From: CAIXZV01 sp963697365
Lineage (GTDB): Bacteria > Chloroflexota > Limnocylindria > Limnocylindrales > CSP1-4
DNA length: 64,000 bases
Direction: 5' to 3'
Assembly (NCBI GenBank): GCA_963697365.1
Contig: CAVONT010000003.1
Coordinates: 124,001 to 188,000, forward strand
Shown here: piece after piece, positions 35,952-46,144 of the stretch
How positions within the stretch are numbered: position 1 is the first letter of the stretch
Layout: each line of letters starts with the position of its first letter
Translations under genes and position numbers: made by a program
The notes under the pieces: generated by a model
Told to the model about the DNA's origin: nothing
Seen by the model: only the letters and a program-made list of their open reading frames with translations
Database searches by the model: none

Positions 35952-38900
35952 CTATTCCTCGAAGGTGGTGAACTCGATTGCGGGCCCGTTGTTGTCGTTC
36001 GTGAACTCGTGGGCCGCGTCCAGCGGCGGGCCTTCCGGGAACAGACCGTCCGGATCGACGGACGCGCTGCTCACCAGGATCTGGTGCCGCCGCCGATGTC
36101 GGCATCCTTCTCGGCGTCGCTCGAGGTTGTGGTCACGGTGACCACGACCCCTTGCCCGCCGAGCAGGTCGCCGTAGCAGTCGACGTACGTCGAGTCGGCG
36201 AGGACTCCGAAGGTGAAGAAGCTCTCCGGCAAGCAGACGAACCCGGCCGTCGCCGATGCCGAGTCGTACTGGACGCCTGATGGGCAGGCTGAAGCGGACG
36301 ACGACGGGCCCGTTGCCGGTGGTCGGGATGTCGCCCGCGTTGCTCGCGGTGGTGATGAAGGTGACCGTCTGGCCATCGGCCGTGATGGGATCCGGGCTGT
36401 CCAGGATCCCGCCGATGACCAGGTCCACGCAGCCGGTGCACAGGGCCGCGCTGGTCGACGTCGTCTCGGTGTCCTGGTTGTTGGCCTCGCTCGCCTCGGT
36501 GACCGTGTCGCCCGAGTCCGCCTTGACGGTGAGCTCGTGCGTGCTGGGCGAGGCGCCCGAGACCATGAACGTGACCTTGACCTCGGTGGCCTGGCCGGCC
36601 GGCAGGTCCGGTCCGGAGCAGGTGACGGTGAGCCCGCTAAGACCGCCGCACGTGAAGCCCTGCGAGGCGCTCGCGCCCACGAAGGTCAGGCCGGCCACGC
36701 TGTCCATCGTGGCCTTGATCTCGAATGCGCCACTGCCACCGGTGCCGGCGTTGCTGACGGTGAACGAGTACGTCACGTTCTGGCCGATGTTCGCGGGATC
36801 GGGCGAGTCGGTGATGTCGGACAGGACCAGGTCCACCGAGGTGCCGCCGACGTTCGTCGTCACCGACGCCGACTCGTTCGGCGTGCCCTCGTTGACCTCT
36901 GCCTTGTTGGTGAACGAGGTGGTGACCCCGTCGTTGACGGTGACCTCGATCGTCGCCACGGTGGACGCGCCCGCCGCGAGGGCGGAGCCCGAACAGGTGA
37001 CGATGCCGGAGGCCTCGGCGCAGATGAAGCCGTTGGTGGCGTTCGCTGAGACGAAGGTCACCTCGGGCGGGAGGTCGTCGGTGATCGTGACCCCACCGGC
37101 CGTCGGGGCGTTGCCCACGTTCGCCACCGTCACGGTGTAGGTGAACGTCTCGCCCGGGGTCACGGTGCTGGTGCTGGCGTTCTTGTTGATGTTGAGGTTG
37201 GGCTCTGCCGGCGGCTCGACCGCCGTGGTCTTGGTCTTGCAGTTGTCGAGTTCGCTGGTCTCGTCGATCAGGTGGCCGGGATCGATGCACGCCTCGTTGT
37301 CGAGCGTGCCGCCGTCGGCCGTGATGAACACGTGGACGGTGATCTCGACCGGCTGATCGGGTTCAAGGTCGCCGGTGCAGGTGACAAGGTTGACCGGGTT
37401 CTCCTGCGTCTCGCAGGCCAGGTTGCTCTTGTTGGTGGAAACCGAGAGCGGGATCAGCCCGATCGGCAGGTAGTCAACGACGACCGCGTTGAACGCGATC
37501 CGCCCGTCACCCCACGTCTTCTCGTTGACGACGGTGATGACGTAGTCGGCTTCCTGGTTCTGGTTGGCCGTACTGGGTCCTTCCTTGCTCACGACCTTGA
37601 GGTTGACCTGGGACTCCACCACCGTCTGCAGAGCGGAGGTGTTGTTGGTCTCGTCGCCCTCGGGGATCACCTGGTCCGGGTCCACGATGGCCGTGTTGGT
37701 CAAGACCTGCCTGATGACCCCGGGGTTGGACGCGATCCGGTCGAGGCCGACCGGTGCCACCACGAACACGTCGATGGTCCGGGAGCCGCCGTCCTGCGGG
37801 ACCGTCCCGCCGATGCAGTCGATCACCGTCGGCTGGGCAGGCATCAGGCCGCAGGTGAACGCACCGGCACCCGGAGCGCTGTCCGCGGCGCTGAAGAAGG
37901 TCACATTCGACGGCAGGAAGTCGCGGACGCGCACGTTGAACGCGTCGCCGTCCTCGCCGCCGTTGACGACTTTGAGTTGGTAGTGGATGACCTGACCAGT
38001 GTCGACGCGCACCCGGCCGTCGCCGAGGGTCTCCTGGTCGAGCTCGGCGACCTGGGTCTTCTCGACGCGCAGGTCGATGTACGGGCGGTTGCCGCCATTC
38101 GCGACCACCGTGTTGAGCGAATCCTGGTTGTTGAACTCATTGCCCTCGGGGATCGCGTTGCCCGGGTCCACGAAGGCCGTGTTGGTGTAGCTGCCGGGCA
38201 CGTCGGGCGCCCAGACGTTGATCTCGATGACCCGCGTGTCGGCAATCCCGCCGGTCACGCCGGCAAGGACGCCACCCGTGCAGCGGACCACGCCCTGCGC
38301 GTCCGGACCCTGGCAGGTGAAGGCATCGGCCTCGCCGGACGCGGTGTCGGCCGCGTCGATGAATCGGAAGCCGGCCGGCAGGCGGTCGGTGACCACCACA
38401 TCCGAGATGGGCTGGCTGCCCCAGTTCGCCACGGTCAGGTGATACGTGACGATGCCGTTGCGGGCAGCCGGGTTGGCCGGGTTCGCCTGGGTCTTGTCGA
38501 CCGTCAGCTCGTAGACCGCGTTGGTCGCGGTGCAGTCCACGAGGCTGGTGCACGGCCGGACGGTGGTCTCGAGCGCCGAGTCGTTGTCGAACTCGTTGCC
38601 CTCGGCAACCGTGTTGTCCGGGTCGACGCCAGCGACGTTCACGATGTTGCCGGGGATCGCCGGCGCGTAGACCGTGATCCGGATCGTCCGGAACGTCGGC
38701 ACGGTGCCGCCGCCGTCGGGGATCACGTTGATCGAGCCGGACAGGTCGCCGCCGACGCAGGTGACCACACCGCCGGTGGCCGTTCCGCTGTGGCTGCAGA
38801 AGAACGCATCGGACAGGCTTGTGCCCACGTCGGTGTCCTTGGCCGAGATGAACCGCGTGCCGCTGGGCAGCGTGTCCAAGGCGCGGATGGCGCTGACCGG

Positions 38901-41445
38901 GTCGGTGCCCAGGTTGGACACCTTGAGGTCGTAGACGAGGATGCCGCTCGTGGCGACATCGTCGGCCGGACTGTGCTGGAGCTTCTCGATTGCCAGCTGG
39001 TGGTACGCGCCCTTGTCGGCGTTGCCCACCTCGACCGTCGTCGTCTCGGTGTCGAGGTTGTTGAGCTCGTTGACCTCGTCGATCTCGTTGAGCGGATCGA
39101 CGCGGACCTCGTTGTGCATGCTGCCCACGGTCGCCCGGGCGAACACGCGGATCTTGATCGTGGCGATGTCGTCACCGGGGCCGGCGGGCGCAGGGCCGGC
39201 CGGGTTGTAGAACTCGGCCTCGGTGCCCAGCAGGTGGCCACCGACACACTCGATGACGCCCCCGTACTGGGCGCCGTTGTGGGTGCACGTGAAGCCGTGG
39301 TCGTTGTCCGGGATGACCGACAGGAAGACGGTGTCCGCCGGCAGCGTGTCGCGCACGCGGATACCGGTCACGTTCTGCGTGCCGACGTTGTCGACGTAGA
39401 CGGTGTAGGTCTGGGTGCCCCGGGTCGCGATCGGGTCGTAGCCGTCGCCGAGGTCCGTGGCCGTGCCCGGCACGAGCGCGGGTGCACCGGTTCCGGGCGG
39501 GTCGGCGCTCTTGGAGTCGCCCTTCCAGACGACGAGGTCGATGCCGGTCGTGACCTGGGTCGTCTCCGTGTCGGTGTTGTTGGTCTCATCTGGTTCGAAG
39601 ATGGCGTTGTTCGGGTCGACCGTCACCGTGTTGGTGATGGTCCCGGTTCCGGGCGGCGCCACGAGGCGCAGCTCGATCCAGCGCGTGGCGGCAGCCGGGA
39701 CAGTGCCTCCGGTGCACGTCACCACGTTGGCTGCGTCAACGGCGCAGGCGAACCCGCCGTTCGTGCTGTAGCTGTCGAAGATGACGCCAGCCGGCAGCGG
39801 ATCGCGGACGCGGACATTGCCGATCGCGTCGCCGTTGCCGCTGTTGCCCACGACAAACCGGTAGGTGAGCCCGCCGAGGCACACCGGGTCCGCAAGCAGC
39901 GGCGTCGGGGCACCGGACGCCGGGCTGCCGGCGTAGTTGTCCGGCGGGTTGGCGAGGTGACCGGTCACGTCGGTGGGCCAGGTGCGCGCGCAGGCCGGAT
40001 CGGGCGAGTCCGTCTTCACGATCGTGAAGTCGATCGACGGGCGCACGGTGGTCGACTCGGAGGCGGTGTTGGTGACGCCGACGTTCCTGATATTGCCGTT
40101 GACGGTCGCAGTGTTGAACAGGTTGCTGCCGGCGGGGGCGATCACGCGACCCGAGATGGTGACGGTGATCGTCCCGCCCGCGTTGAGCGAGCGGACGGAG
40201 CAGACGACATCCGGGGCGTTGACGACGCAGCCGCGTCCGGTGCCCACGGTACCGTTCACGACGACCTGGCTGGCCGTCAGGCCCGTGGCCTCCAGGCCCT
40301 GCGTCGCGTCGCTGATTCGCACGTCGTCCGCGCGGCTCGTGGCGTTGTTCTTGACCTGGATCTTGTAGGTCAAGGTCTCGCCGGGGTTCACCGGGTCGGG
40401 TCCGGCTCCGGCGTCCCAGGCGCCATCCTGGTCCGGCTTGCCGTCGCTCTTCGAGATCGCCAGGAGCGGGCCCGCGGGCGGACCTTCCAGCGCCGTGTTG
40501 ACGCTGGCCGAGGTGTTGTTGAGCTCATTGGACTCGGCGATCGCGTTGTCCGGGTCCACGACCGAGGTGTTGGTGATCTGCGTGCCGGTGCCAGGCGAGA
40601 TCGCGTTGATCTTGATCGTCGCATTCTGGCCCTGGTTGACCGCGCCACCAGTGCACCTGACCGTGATCGGATTGGCTGGGGCGTCGCTCGAGCACGTGAA
40701 CAGGCTCGTCGTCTCGAACGGGACGGCCTGGAGTGTCACGCCGGACGGAAGGGTGTCGATGACGACCGACGTTCGCGGTGTTGGCCGTGCCCACGTTGTT
40801 CACGGTCAGCGTGTACGTCAGGTTCGCGTTGTAGCCGATGCTCGTCGGGCCGGTCTTGTTGATGCTCAGGTCCGGCTTCGGGTCGCCGCCGCCGGTGCCG
40901 CCGCTGACCAGCACGGACACGCTCCCGGTCGTCGTGAAGGTCTGTGCGGACTTGGTGCCGGTCACCGAGGCGGTGTTGTTGAGCGTCGTGCCGTCGGCGG
41001 CCGTGACCTGGCCGCGGATGGTGACGGTCCAGACTGCGCCCCCGTTGAGCGTGCCGGCGTCGCAGGTGACGACGTTGCCGTTGGGCCCGCCCTGGGAACA
41101 GCTGCCCTTGGAGCTCGTGATCGTGAGCTGCGGCACCGCCGGCGGGGTCTGGATCACGCCGACGCCGTTGACCTGGTCGGTCATCACCACGTTGTTGACC
41201 TTGGAGCCGCCGGTGTTGGTGACCGTGATCGTGTAGGTCAGTTGCGCGCCCGATGCGACGGGGTTCGCGCTCGCGGTCTTGACCACGGAGACCGGGCTCA
41301 CCGGGTCCGCGAGGACCACCGGCGTGACACCCAGCTGGATGAGCAGCGTGGTCGCTGCAACAAGTGCCAGCGACCTCCGAGCGAGCCCTGGCCCGCGACT
41401 CGCGGGCAGACGAGGCTGATGGGCGCGGAATCCAACTCCGGACAC
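35952..41445 (-). CDS. giant secreted DUF11/CARDB-repeat protein, about three frameshifts
   Basis: About 1830 residues. GTG 41445 has AGGA 5 bases upstream; the N-terminus gives a long signal peptide (RRSLALVAATTLLIQLGVTP, then VVLA). There follow at least ten beta-sandwich repeats of about 130-150 residues, each with a TYTITVTNTG-like strand, a DTLPSGVTF-like turn, a C-x(n)-C-T-G-G pair and a closing V-D-P-x-N-x-I-x-E-x-N-E-x-N-N motif. Breaks lie near 40765, 36280 and 36085. The C-terminus ends HEFTNDNNGPAIEFTTFEE with no LPXTG, no membrane anchor and no PEP-CTERM, so attachment is unclear. Probably an adhesin or surface-layer-like filament. The long open frame on the opposite strand is a codon-bias shadow. 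Confidence 0.85.
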
Positions 41446-41877
41446 TTGTGTCCTCCCCGATCGGCCGCGGCGGTCGTACGCGATCAGCCGATAGCACTCC
41501 ATGTGGGTGACAGGTGGCTGGCAGGCCGTGCGGAGGCAGCCGTGACCGGCGCGTGCGTCAAGTGGTCGACGCAGCAGCGCGGTGACGCGGTGGGCTGGGA
41601 CATGGCCCCTCCGGCACAGGCAGCGCTCGGCCGGCAGACCCGGCGCCGCCAGCAGCCCCGAGCTGCAGCAGCGTTGCACTCCCTGTCCGGGCGTCGTGAC
41701 CGAGGCGGTGAGTATCCGCCGCGATACCGACCGGGTCTATCGGCCAAATGTCGCGGATTGCAGCCACGCTGCTGCAAGGCGTCCAGCCGATCGTTCGGTG
41801 CTTGCGCGTTGCGCACGCGGAACCTTCCACGGCATGCACACGAGACTCGAGACCGTAGACTGGCCGAGGAGGCGCCA
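41446..41877. other. divergent intergenic region
   Basis: Between the DUF11 gene and a rightward lipoprotein. A TAGACT -10-like box lies 16 bases before ATG 41878. I looked for c-di-GMP and other riboswitch signatures and saw none; no repeat or RNA gene recognised. Confidence 0.45.
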
Positions 41878-42324
41878 ATGCACGCGACGCGCACCGTCCT
41901 GGTCACCCTGGTCATTGTCACCGGCACGCTGGCATCCGGCTGCGGCCAGGTCCAGGGCATGCTCATCGAGCCGTTCGTGGGCGCGGTGGACGACTGCAGC
42001 CCCAGGATCGAGGCCGCGCTGTGCCGCCGGATCGCCGAGACGGCGGTTGCCGCGATCGGCGGACCGGCGGTCTCGGCTGACACCTTGAGCGTCAGCACCT
42101 GGGACTCCTGCGAGAACGACCAGGTCGTCGGAATGGCACCGGCGGCCGCCAGGGGCACCACCTGCTACTCCGTGATGGGCGGCGGCTATGCCGGTGGTGA
42201 GCGCCTCGGCAACGGAGCCAATCGCGGCGGAACGCCCGTCGAGATCGAGGCCGTCGTGTGGTCGGACAATGACGGCACGCTCCACGCAGCGGTCCAGACA
42301 GCGCCCGTCGAATTGGTGCCGTAG
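41878..42324 (+). CDS. small lipoprotein of unknown function
   Basis: 148 residues; lipobox in TLVIVTGTLASGCGQVQGM. The mature part contains DDCSPRIEAALCRRIAETAV, WDSCENDQVVGMAPAAARGT and EIEAVVWSDNDGTLHAAV, with four cysteines that could form disulfides. ATG 41878 is preceded by GAGGAGG. It converges with the copper ATPase across 33 bp; no functional link is evident. Confidence 0.75.
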   Translation: MHATRTVLVTLVIVTGTLASGCGQVQGMLIEPFVGAVDDCSPRIEAALCRRIAETAVAAIGGPAVSADTLSVSTWDSCENDQVVGMAPAAARGTTCYSVMGGGYAGGERLGNGANRGGTPVEIEAVVWSDNDGTLHAAVQTAPVELVP

Positions 42325-42357
42325 TCCTGATCCGGTGGCGGGTACCCCGCCTCCGTC

Positions 42358-45060
42358 CTACTCTGCCGCGACCACCTCGAGCATGCCCACCTCCGTCTCC
42401 TCGGGGAGCATGCTCATCACCATGTAGGTGCCGGGTTCCGAGAGCTGGAACCGGAGCGACACCGTCTGGCCGGGCCGTGCCACCACGTCCATATTGGGGA
42501 TGCCCTCGACCGCCCAGTCGCGCACGACCGTGTCCGCGTTGAGGAACTTGAGGACGTGCCACTCACCGGCGGTGACCATGACCTCCTCGGGGAAGATCCC
42601 GTCGGCGGTGGCCGTCACGGTGATGGTCGGCAGCGAGGCATTCACCGCGCGGTCCGCCGCCAGCACGCCGCCCGCCAGCGCCAGGCCCAGCAGGCCGATC
42701 ACCAGCAGGAATGCGCCGTCGCGCACGACGCCAAGCGGTCCGCGCCGGAGCTGCTTCACGTGCCCGGGCCGCACGTCGACCTTGCGCAGTCGCAGGGAGT
42801 TCGTGACGACCGAGACCGAGGACAGCGCCATCGCGGCCGCCGCGAGCGCCGGGTTGAGGGTGATGCCGAACGCCGGGTAGAGGACGCCCATGGCCACCGG
42901 GATCAGCAGGACGTTGTAGGCGAACGCCCAGAACAGGTTCTGGCGGATGACCCGGATGGTGGCCTTCGACAGCCCGATGGCCGATGCCACCAGCCGAGGA
43001 TCGCCACCGATGAGCGTGATGTCGGACGCCTCGATCGCCACGTCGGCGCCGGTGCCGATCGCCACGCCCAGGTCCGCGCGGGCAAGCGCCGGCGCGTCAT
43101 TGATGCCGTCGCCGACCATTGCGACCTTGCGGCCCTCGGCCTGCAGGCGCTCGATCATCGCGTCCTTGTCGCCGGGCAGCACCTCAGCGATGACGCGGTC
43201 GGCGGGAATGCCGACCTGGCGCGCAACAGCCTCGGCGGTCGCGCGCTGGTCGCCGGTGAGCAGCCAGACCTTGAGCCCGGCGCCGTGCAGCTCGCGAACC
43301 GCCTCGGCCGACTCTGCCTTGACCGGGTCCGTGATGCCGATGAAGCCTGCGGCCACGCCATCGACTGCGATGAAGACGACGGTGCCGCCATCCGCCGCGA
43401 TCGCGTCCGCCGCACCCGCAAGCGTGCCGGTGTCCGCGCCCCGCTCGTCGAGCATGCGCCGGCTGCCGACGATGACCTCGGCCCCATTGATGAGGCCGCG
43501 CACGCCGCGCCCGACGATCGCCTCGAAGCCGTCGGCCTTCGCGAAGCCCAGCTCCGTCTCGCGGGCCTTGCGCACGATCGCCTCGCCCAAGGGATGCTCG
43601 GAGCCCTGCTCCAGGGACGCGGCGAGGTCGAGGACACGGTCGGCGTCGAAGCCTGTCGCCGCGACGACGGTCGTGACCACGGGCCGTCCGAGCGTGAGGG
43701 TGCCGGTCTTGTCCATGACGACCGTGTCGATGCGGCCGGCCGCCTCAAGCGCCTCGCCACCCCGAACGAGGATGCCCACCTCGGCGCCCTTGCCGGTGCC
43801 GACCATGATCGCGGTGGGCGTTGCAAGGCCCATGGCGCACGGGCAGGCGATGATCACGACCCCGATGAAGGCGGTCAGCGCGAGCGTGAACCGGGGCTCC
43901 GGGCCGAAGACGAACCACACGACGAATGTGCCCACGGCGACCAGGAGCACGACCGGGACGAAGACCTCGGAGATGCGGTCGGCCATGCGCTGGATCGGGG
44001 CCTTCGAGCCCTGCGCGCGCTGGACCAGCTCCACGATTCGGGCGAGCGCGGTCTCACTGCCGACGCGGGTGGCCCGCATGACGAACGATCCCGTGGTGTT
44101 GATGGTCGCGCCGATGACCTCGTCGCCCGGGTTCTTGGTGGCCGGGATCGGCTCGCCCGTGAGCATCGACTCGTCGATGGCGGACATGCCCTCGACGACC
44201 ACGCCATCCACGGGCACCTTGTCGCCGGGGCGGACGCGCAGGAGATCGCCGGGCACGACGACCGCGAGATCGACGTCCTCCTCGACGCCGTTGCTGATGC
44301 GGCGGGCGGTGGTGGCCTGGAGGCCGACGAGGCGGCGGATGGCGCCCGTCGTGCGGCCCTTCGCGCGCGCCTCGAGCCACTTCCCGAGCAGGATCAGGCC
44401 CAGGATGATCGTGGCCGAGTCGAAGTAGGTCTCGGGATGCAGCCCGGCCGCGTGGACCACTTCCGGCCACATCGTCACGAAGACGGAGTAGCCCCACGCC
44501 GCGCTCGTGCCGACGGCGACGAGGGTGTCCATGGTCGCGCCGCCGTGCTTGCCAGCCCGCCAGGCGGCCTTGTAGAACCGTGCACCCGCCCAGAACTGGA
44601 TGAACGTGGCCGGCCACAGGATCAGCTTGTTGATCTCCGTCATTCCGATCACGGTCTGGGGGACGAACATCAGGACCATGAACACGATCGCGGCCGCGAT
44701 CGACACGATCGCCATCCGCAGCGTCTCGCGCTGGGCCTTCTCGCGCTCGAGGTCCTCCTCAGTCATCTCGAGCTCGAGGGCAGCGGTCCCGGTCGGCGCG
44801 TTGGCGGCGGCGGGGGCGGCTTCGGCCTTGACCTCGTAGCCGGCGGCTTCGACCGCCTTCACGAGCTCCTCGCGCCCGGCGACGGACGGGTCGATGCGGA
44901 CGGTGGCCTTCTCGGTCGCGAGGTTGACCGCGGCCTCCTCGACACCCGGCGTCTTCTTGAGGAAGCGCTCGATCCGGTTGACGCAGGAGGCGCAGGTCAT
45001 CCCCTCGATCGGGAGGATGATCTCGATGGGCTGGAGGTCGGTGGGGACGCTGGCATTCAT
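42358..45060 (-). CDS. copA: copper P1B-type ATPase with C-terminal cupredoxin-like extension
   Basis: 900 residues. N-terminal heavy-metal domain with GMTCASC near residue 20; transmembrane Cu site CPC in IIACPCAMGLATPTAIM; phosphorylation DKTGTLT; actuator TGE in MLTGEPIPATK; SEHPLGEAI; hinge GDGINDAPALARADLG; N-Y/S-S motifs near the end of the ATPase core. The core should end around KVDVRPGHVK, but a further membrane segment (FLLVIGLLGLALAGGVLAAD) and a 90-residue cupredoxin-like beta domain follow: FPEEVMVTAGEWHVLKFLNA ... GTYMVMSMLPEETEVGMLEV. In the place of the usual Cys and His copper ligands there are Met/Ser and Glu, with the final Met kept. Cu(I) export is inferred from CPC; the tail may accept or sense copper outside. 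No frameshift is seen. Confidence 0.93.
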   Translation of the reverse strand: MNASVPTDLQPIEIILPIEGMTCASCVNRIERFLKKTPGVEEAAVNLATEKATVRIDPSVAGREELVKAVEAAGYEVKAEAAPAAANAPTGTAALELEMTEEDLEREKAQRETLRMAIVSIAAAIVFMVLMFVPQTVIGMTEINKLILWPATFIQFWAGARFYKAAWRAGKHGGATMDTLVAVGTSAAWGYSVFVTMWPEVVHAAGLHPETYFDSATIILGLILLGKWLEARAKGRTTGAIRRLVGLQATTARRISNGVEEDVDLAVVVPGDLLRVRPGDKVPVDGVVVEGMSAIDESMLTGEPIPATKNPGDEVIGATINTTGSFVMRATRVGSETALARIVELVQRAQGSKAPIQRMADRISEVFVPVVLLVAVGTFVVWFVFGPEPRFTLALTAFIGVVIIACPCAMGLATPTAIMVGTGKGAEVGILVRGGEALEAAGRIDTVVMDKTGTLTLGRPVVTTVVAATGFDADRVLDLAASLEQGSEHPLGEAIVRKARETELGFAKADGFEAIVGRGVRGLINGAEVIVGSRRMLDERGADTGTLAGAADAIAADGGTVVFIAVDGVAAGFIGITDPVKAESAEAVRELHGAGLKVWLLTGDQRATAEAVARQVGIPADRVIAEVLPGDKDAMIERLQAEGRKVAMVGDGINDAPALARADLGVAIGTGADVAIEASDITLIGGDPRLVASAIGLSKATIRVIRQNLFWAFAYNVLLIPVAMGVLYPAFGITLNPALAAAAMALSSVSVVTNSLRLRKVDVRPGHVKQLRRGPLGVVRDGAFLLVIGLLGLALAGGVLAADRAVNASLPTITVTATADGIFPEEVMVTAGEWHVLKFLNADTVVRDWAVEGIPNMDVVARPGQTVSLRFQLSEPGTYMVMSMLPEETEVGMLEVVAAE

Positions 45061-45076
45061 ACTATGGGGGAGTATA
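45059..45076 (-). promoter_or_regulatory. copA promoter with palindromic operator
   Basis: TATACT (-10, minus strand, 45071-45076) lies 10 bases before ATG 45060. A perfect inverted repeat ATACT-N7-AGTAT (45059-45075) with a C5/G5 spacer overlaps both -10 and start codon. G/C-tract centred A/T arms resemble CsoR-type copper operators; no regulator gene is nearby. Confidence 0.6.
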
Positions 45077-45402
45077 GGCGCCGCGGTCCGCGCCCGAAAC
45101 TCAAGACTTGCTCAACCGGCGGGCCAAGACCATCGCCGTCAGATGGCCGCCAGGCTCTCCTGGGCGTTCGGTGGCACCGAACGGTTTCGCGCGCTCGGCG
45201 ACGAACGTTCGGCCCCACCGAACCATTCGACGGGTCCCGTGTCTCCTCAAGCCCTCCGGACCCTCCGAGACGTGCCGACCGTTCGGTCGCACCGAACAAC
45301 CGACCCCACGGCCGCAGATTCGTTCGGTGTCACCGAACAGAGCTCGCCAGCCCAATCGGCAGCCGGGTGGGAGCGCAGATGCCGATCGGTCAGGCTCGGA
45401 GA
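45077..45402. repeat. four-copy 17-bp palindrome cluster
   Basis: GTTCGG-N5-CCGAAC palindromes, three of them extended to GTTCGGT-N3-ACCGAAC, at 45166-45182, 45207-45223, 45281-45297 and 45322-45338. Start-to-start spacings are 41, 74 and 41 bp. No gene fits between copA and the toxin-antitoxin promoter. Matching palindromes occur at 7.84 and 7.99 kb. Confidence 0.85.
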
Positions 45403-45432
45403 TTGCCGCTTTGGCAGCATGACGTTATGCTG
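45403..45432 (+). promoter_or_regulatory. promoter and inverted-repeat operator of RHH-PIN module
   Basis: TTGCCG (45403-45408), 17-base spacer, TATGCT (45426-45431), then 6 bases to ATG 45438: a leaderless promoter. The inverted repeat CAGCAT-N6-ATGCTG (45415-45432) covers the -10, as expected for antitoxin autoregulation. Confidence 0.65.
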
Positions 45433-45437
45433 TCATC

Positions 45438-45686
45438 ATGGCCGACAAGAAGAAGGTGACGCTCTACGTCGATGCCGAGGTGATGCGCGCCGCGCGCGTC
45501 CGGGCGGCGCGGACGGATCGTCGCGACTCCGAGGTTGTCGAGGAAGCGCTCCGCGCGTACCTGGGGTTCGACGTCCTCGCGAGCGTCTGGGCCAGGAGCG
45601 AACTGACGGAGGACGAGGCGATGGCGCTCGCCGTCGAGGCCACGCACGAGGTGCGGGCGGAGCGGCGTGACGCGCGCGGTACTTGA
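45438..45686 (+). CDS. ribbon-helix-helix antitoxin
   Basis: 82 residues: MADKKKVTLYVDAEVMRAAR, then VRAARTDRRDSEVVEEALRA, a CopG/RHH DNA-binding fold, followed by an acidic, helical toxin-binding tail. The start sits immediately after the promoter/operator described at 45403-45432. Its 3' end overlaps the PIN toxin start by 20 bases, so translation is coupled. Confidence 0.83.
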   Translation: MADKKKVTLYVDAEVMRAARVRAARTDRRDSEVVEEALRAYLGFDVLASVWARSELTEDEAMALAVEATHEVRAERRDARGT

Positions 45687-46083
45687 CACCAATGTCCTCG
45701 TCTCGGCGTTGATCAGCCCGGGCGGTCCCAGCGCGGCGCTCCTCCTCGAGCTGCGGGCCGGCGCCTTCGAGCTGGTCGTGTCGCCGCTGCTGCTCGAGGA
45801 GCTCGAGGACGTCCTTGCGCGGCCGAAGCTGCGTGCGTGGGTCACGCGGGCTGAGGCAGCCGCCTACCTCGCCGTGATTCGCGAGGAGTCGATCCTCTAC
45901 GCCGATCCCCCACCGAGCGGCTCGACCCTGTGCGCCGACCCCGACGACGAGTTCCTCATCGATCTCGCCCGGGCCGCCGGCGCGGACACGATCGTGTCGG
46001 GTGACCGGCACCTGCTCGACCTGCGACCCACGCTCCCGGTCCTGTCTCCGGCCGAGTTCCTCTCCCGCCTGCGTGACATGTGA
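45667..46083 (+). CDS. PIN-domain toxin
   Basis: 138 residues from GTG 45667. VTRAVLDTNVLVSALISPGG with the first Asp, VSPLLLEELEDVLARPKLR with the central Glu, and CADPDDEFLIDLARAAGADT then IVSGDRHLLDL with the remaining acidic residues; this matches the putative toxin PIN group (COG1569-like). Overlaps its antitoxin by 20 bases. RNA target unknown. Confidence 0.87.
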   Translation: MTRAVLDTNVLVSALISPGGPSAALLLELRAGAFELVVSPLLLEELEDVLARPKLRAWVTRAEAAAYLAVIREESILYADPPPSGSTLCADPDDEFLIDLARAAGADTIVSGDRHLLDLRPTLPVLSPAEFLSRLRDM

Positions 46084-46144
46084 CTGAGGCTCCTTCTGCG
46101 TCACCTAGTCCTAGTGGACTGTTCGCGTGCGGTGGCCAGGTCGC

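Noticed and set aside
37272..40862. A 1196-codon open frame on the plus strand opposite the DUF11 gene
   Set aside because: Composition is a codon-bias shadow (RVGD/VVELVD-like monotony), no domain, no start signal; the minus strand encodes clear repeats.
41446..41877. Possible c-di-GMP riboswitch upstream of the DUF11 surface protein
   Set aside because: No GEMM-type conserved GGNCAAACC or receptor sequences on either strand.
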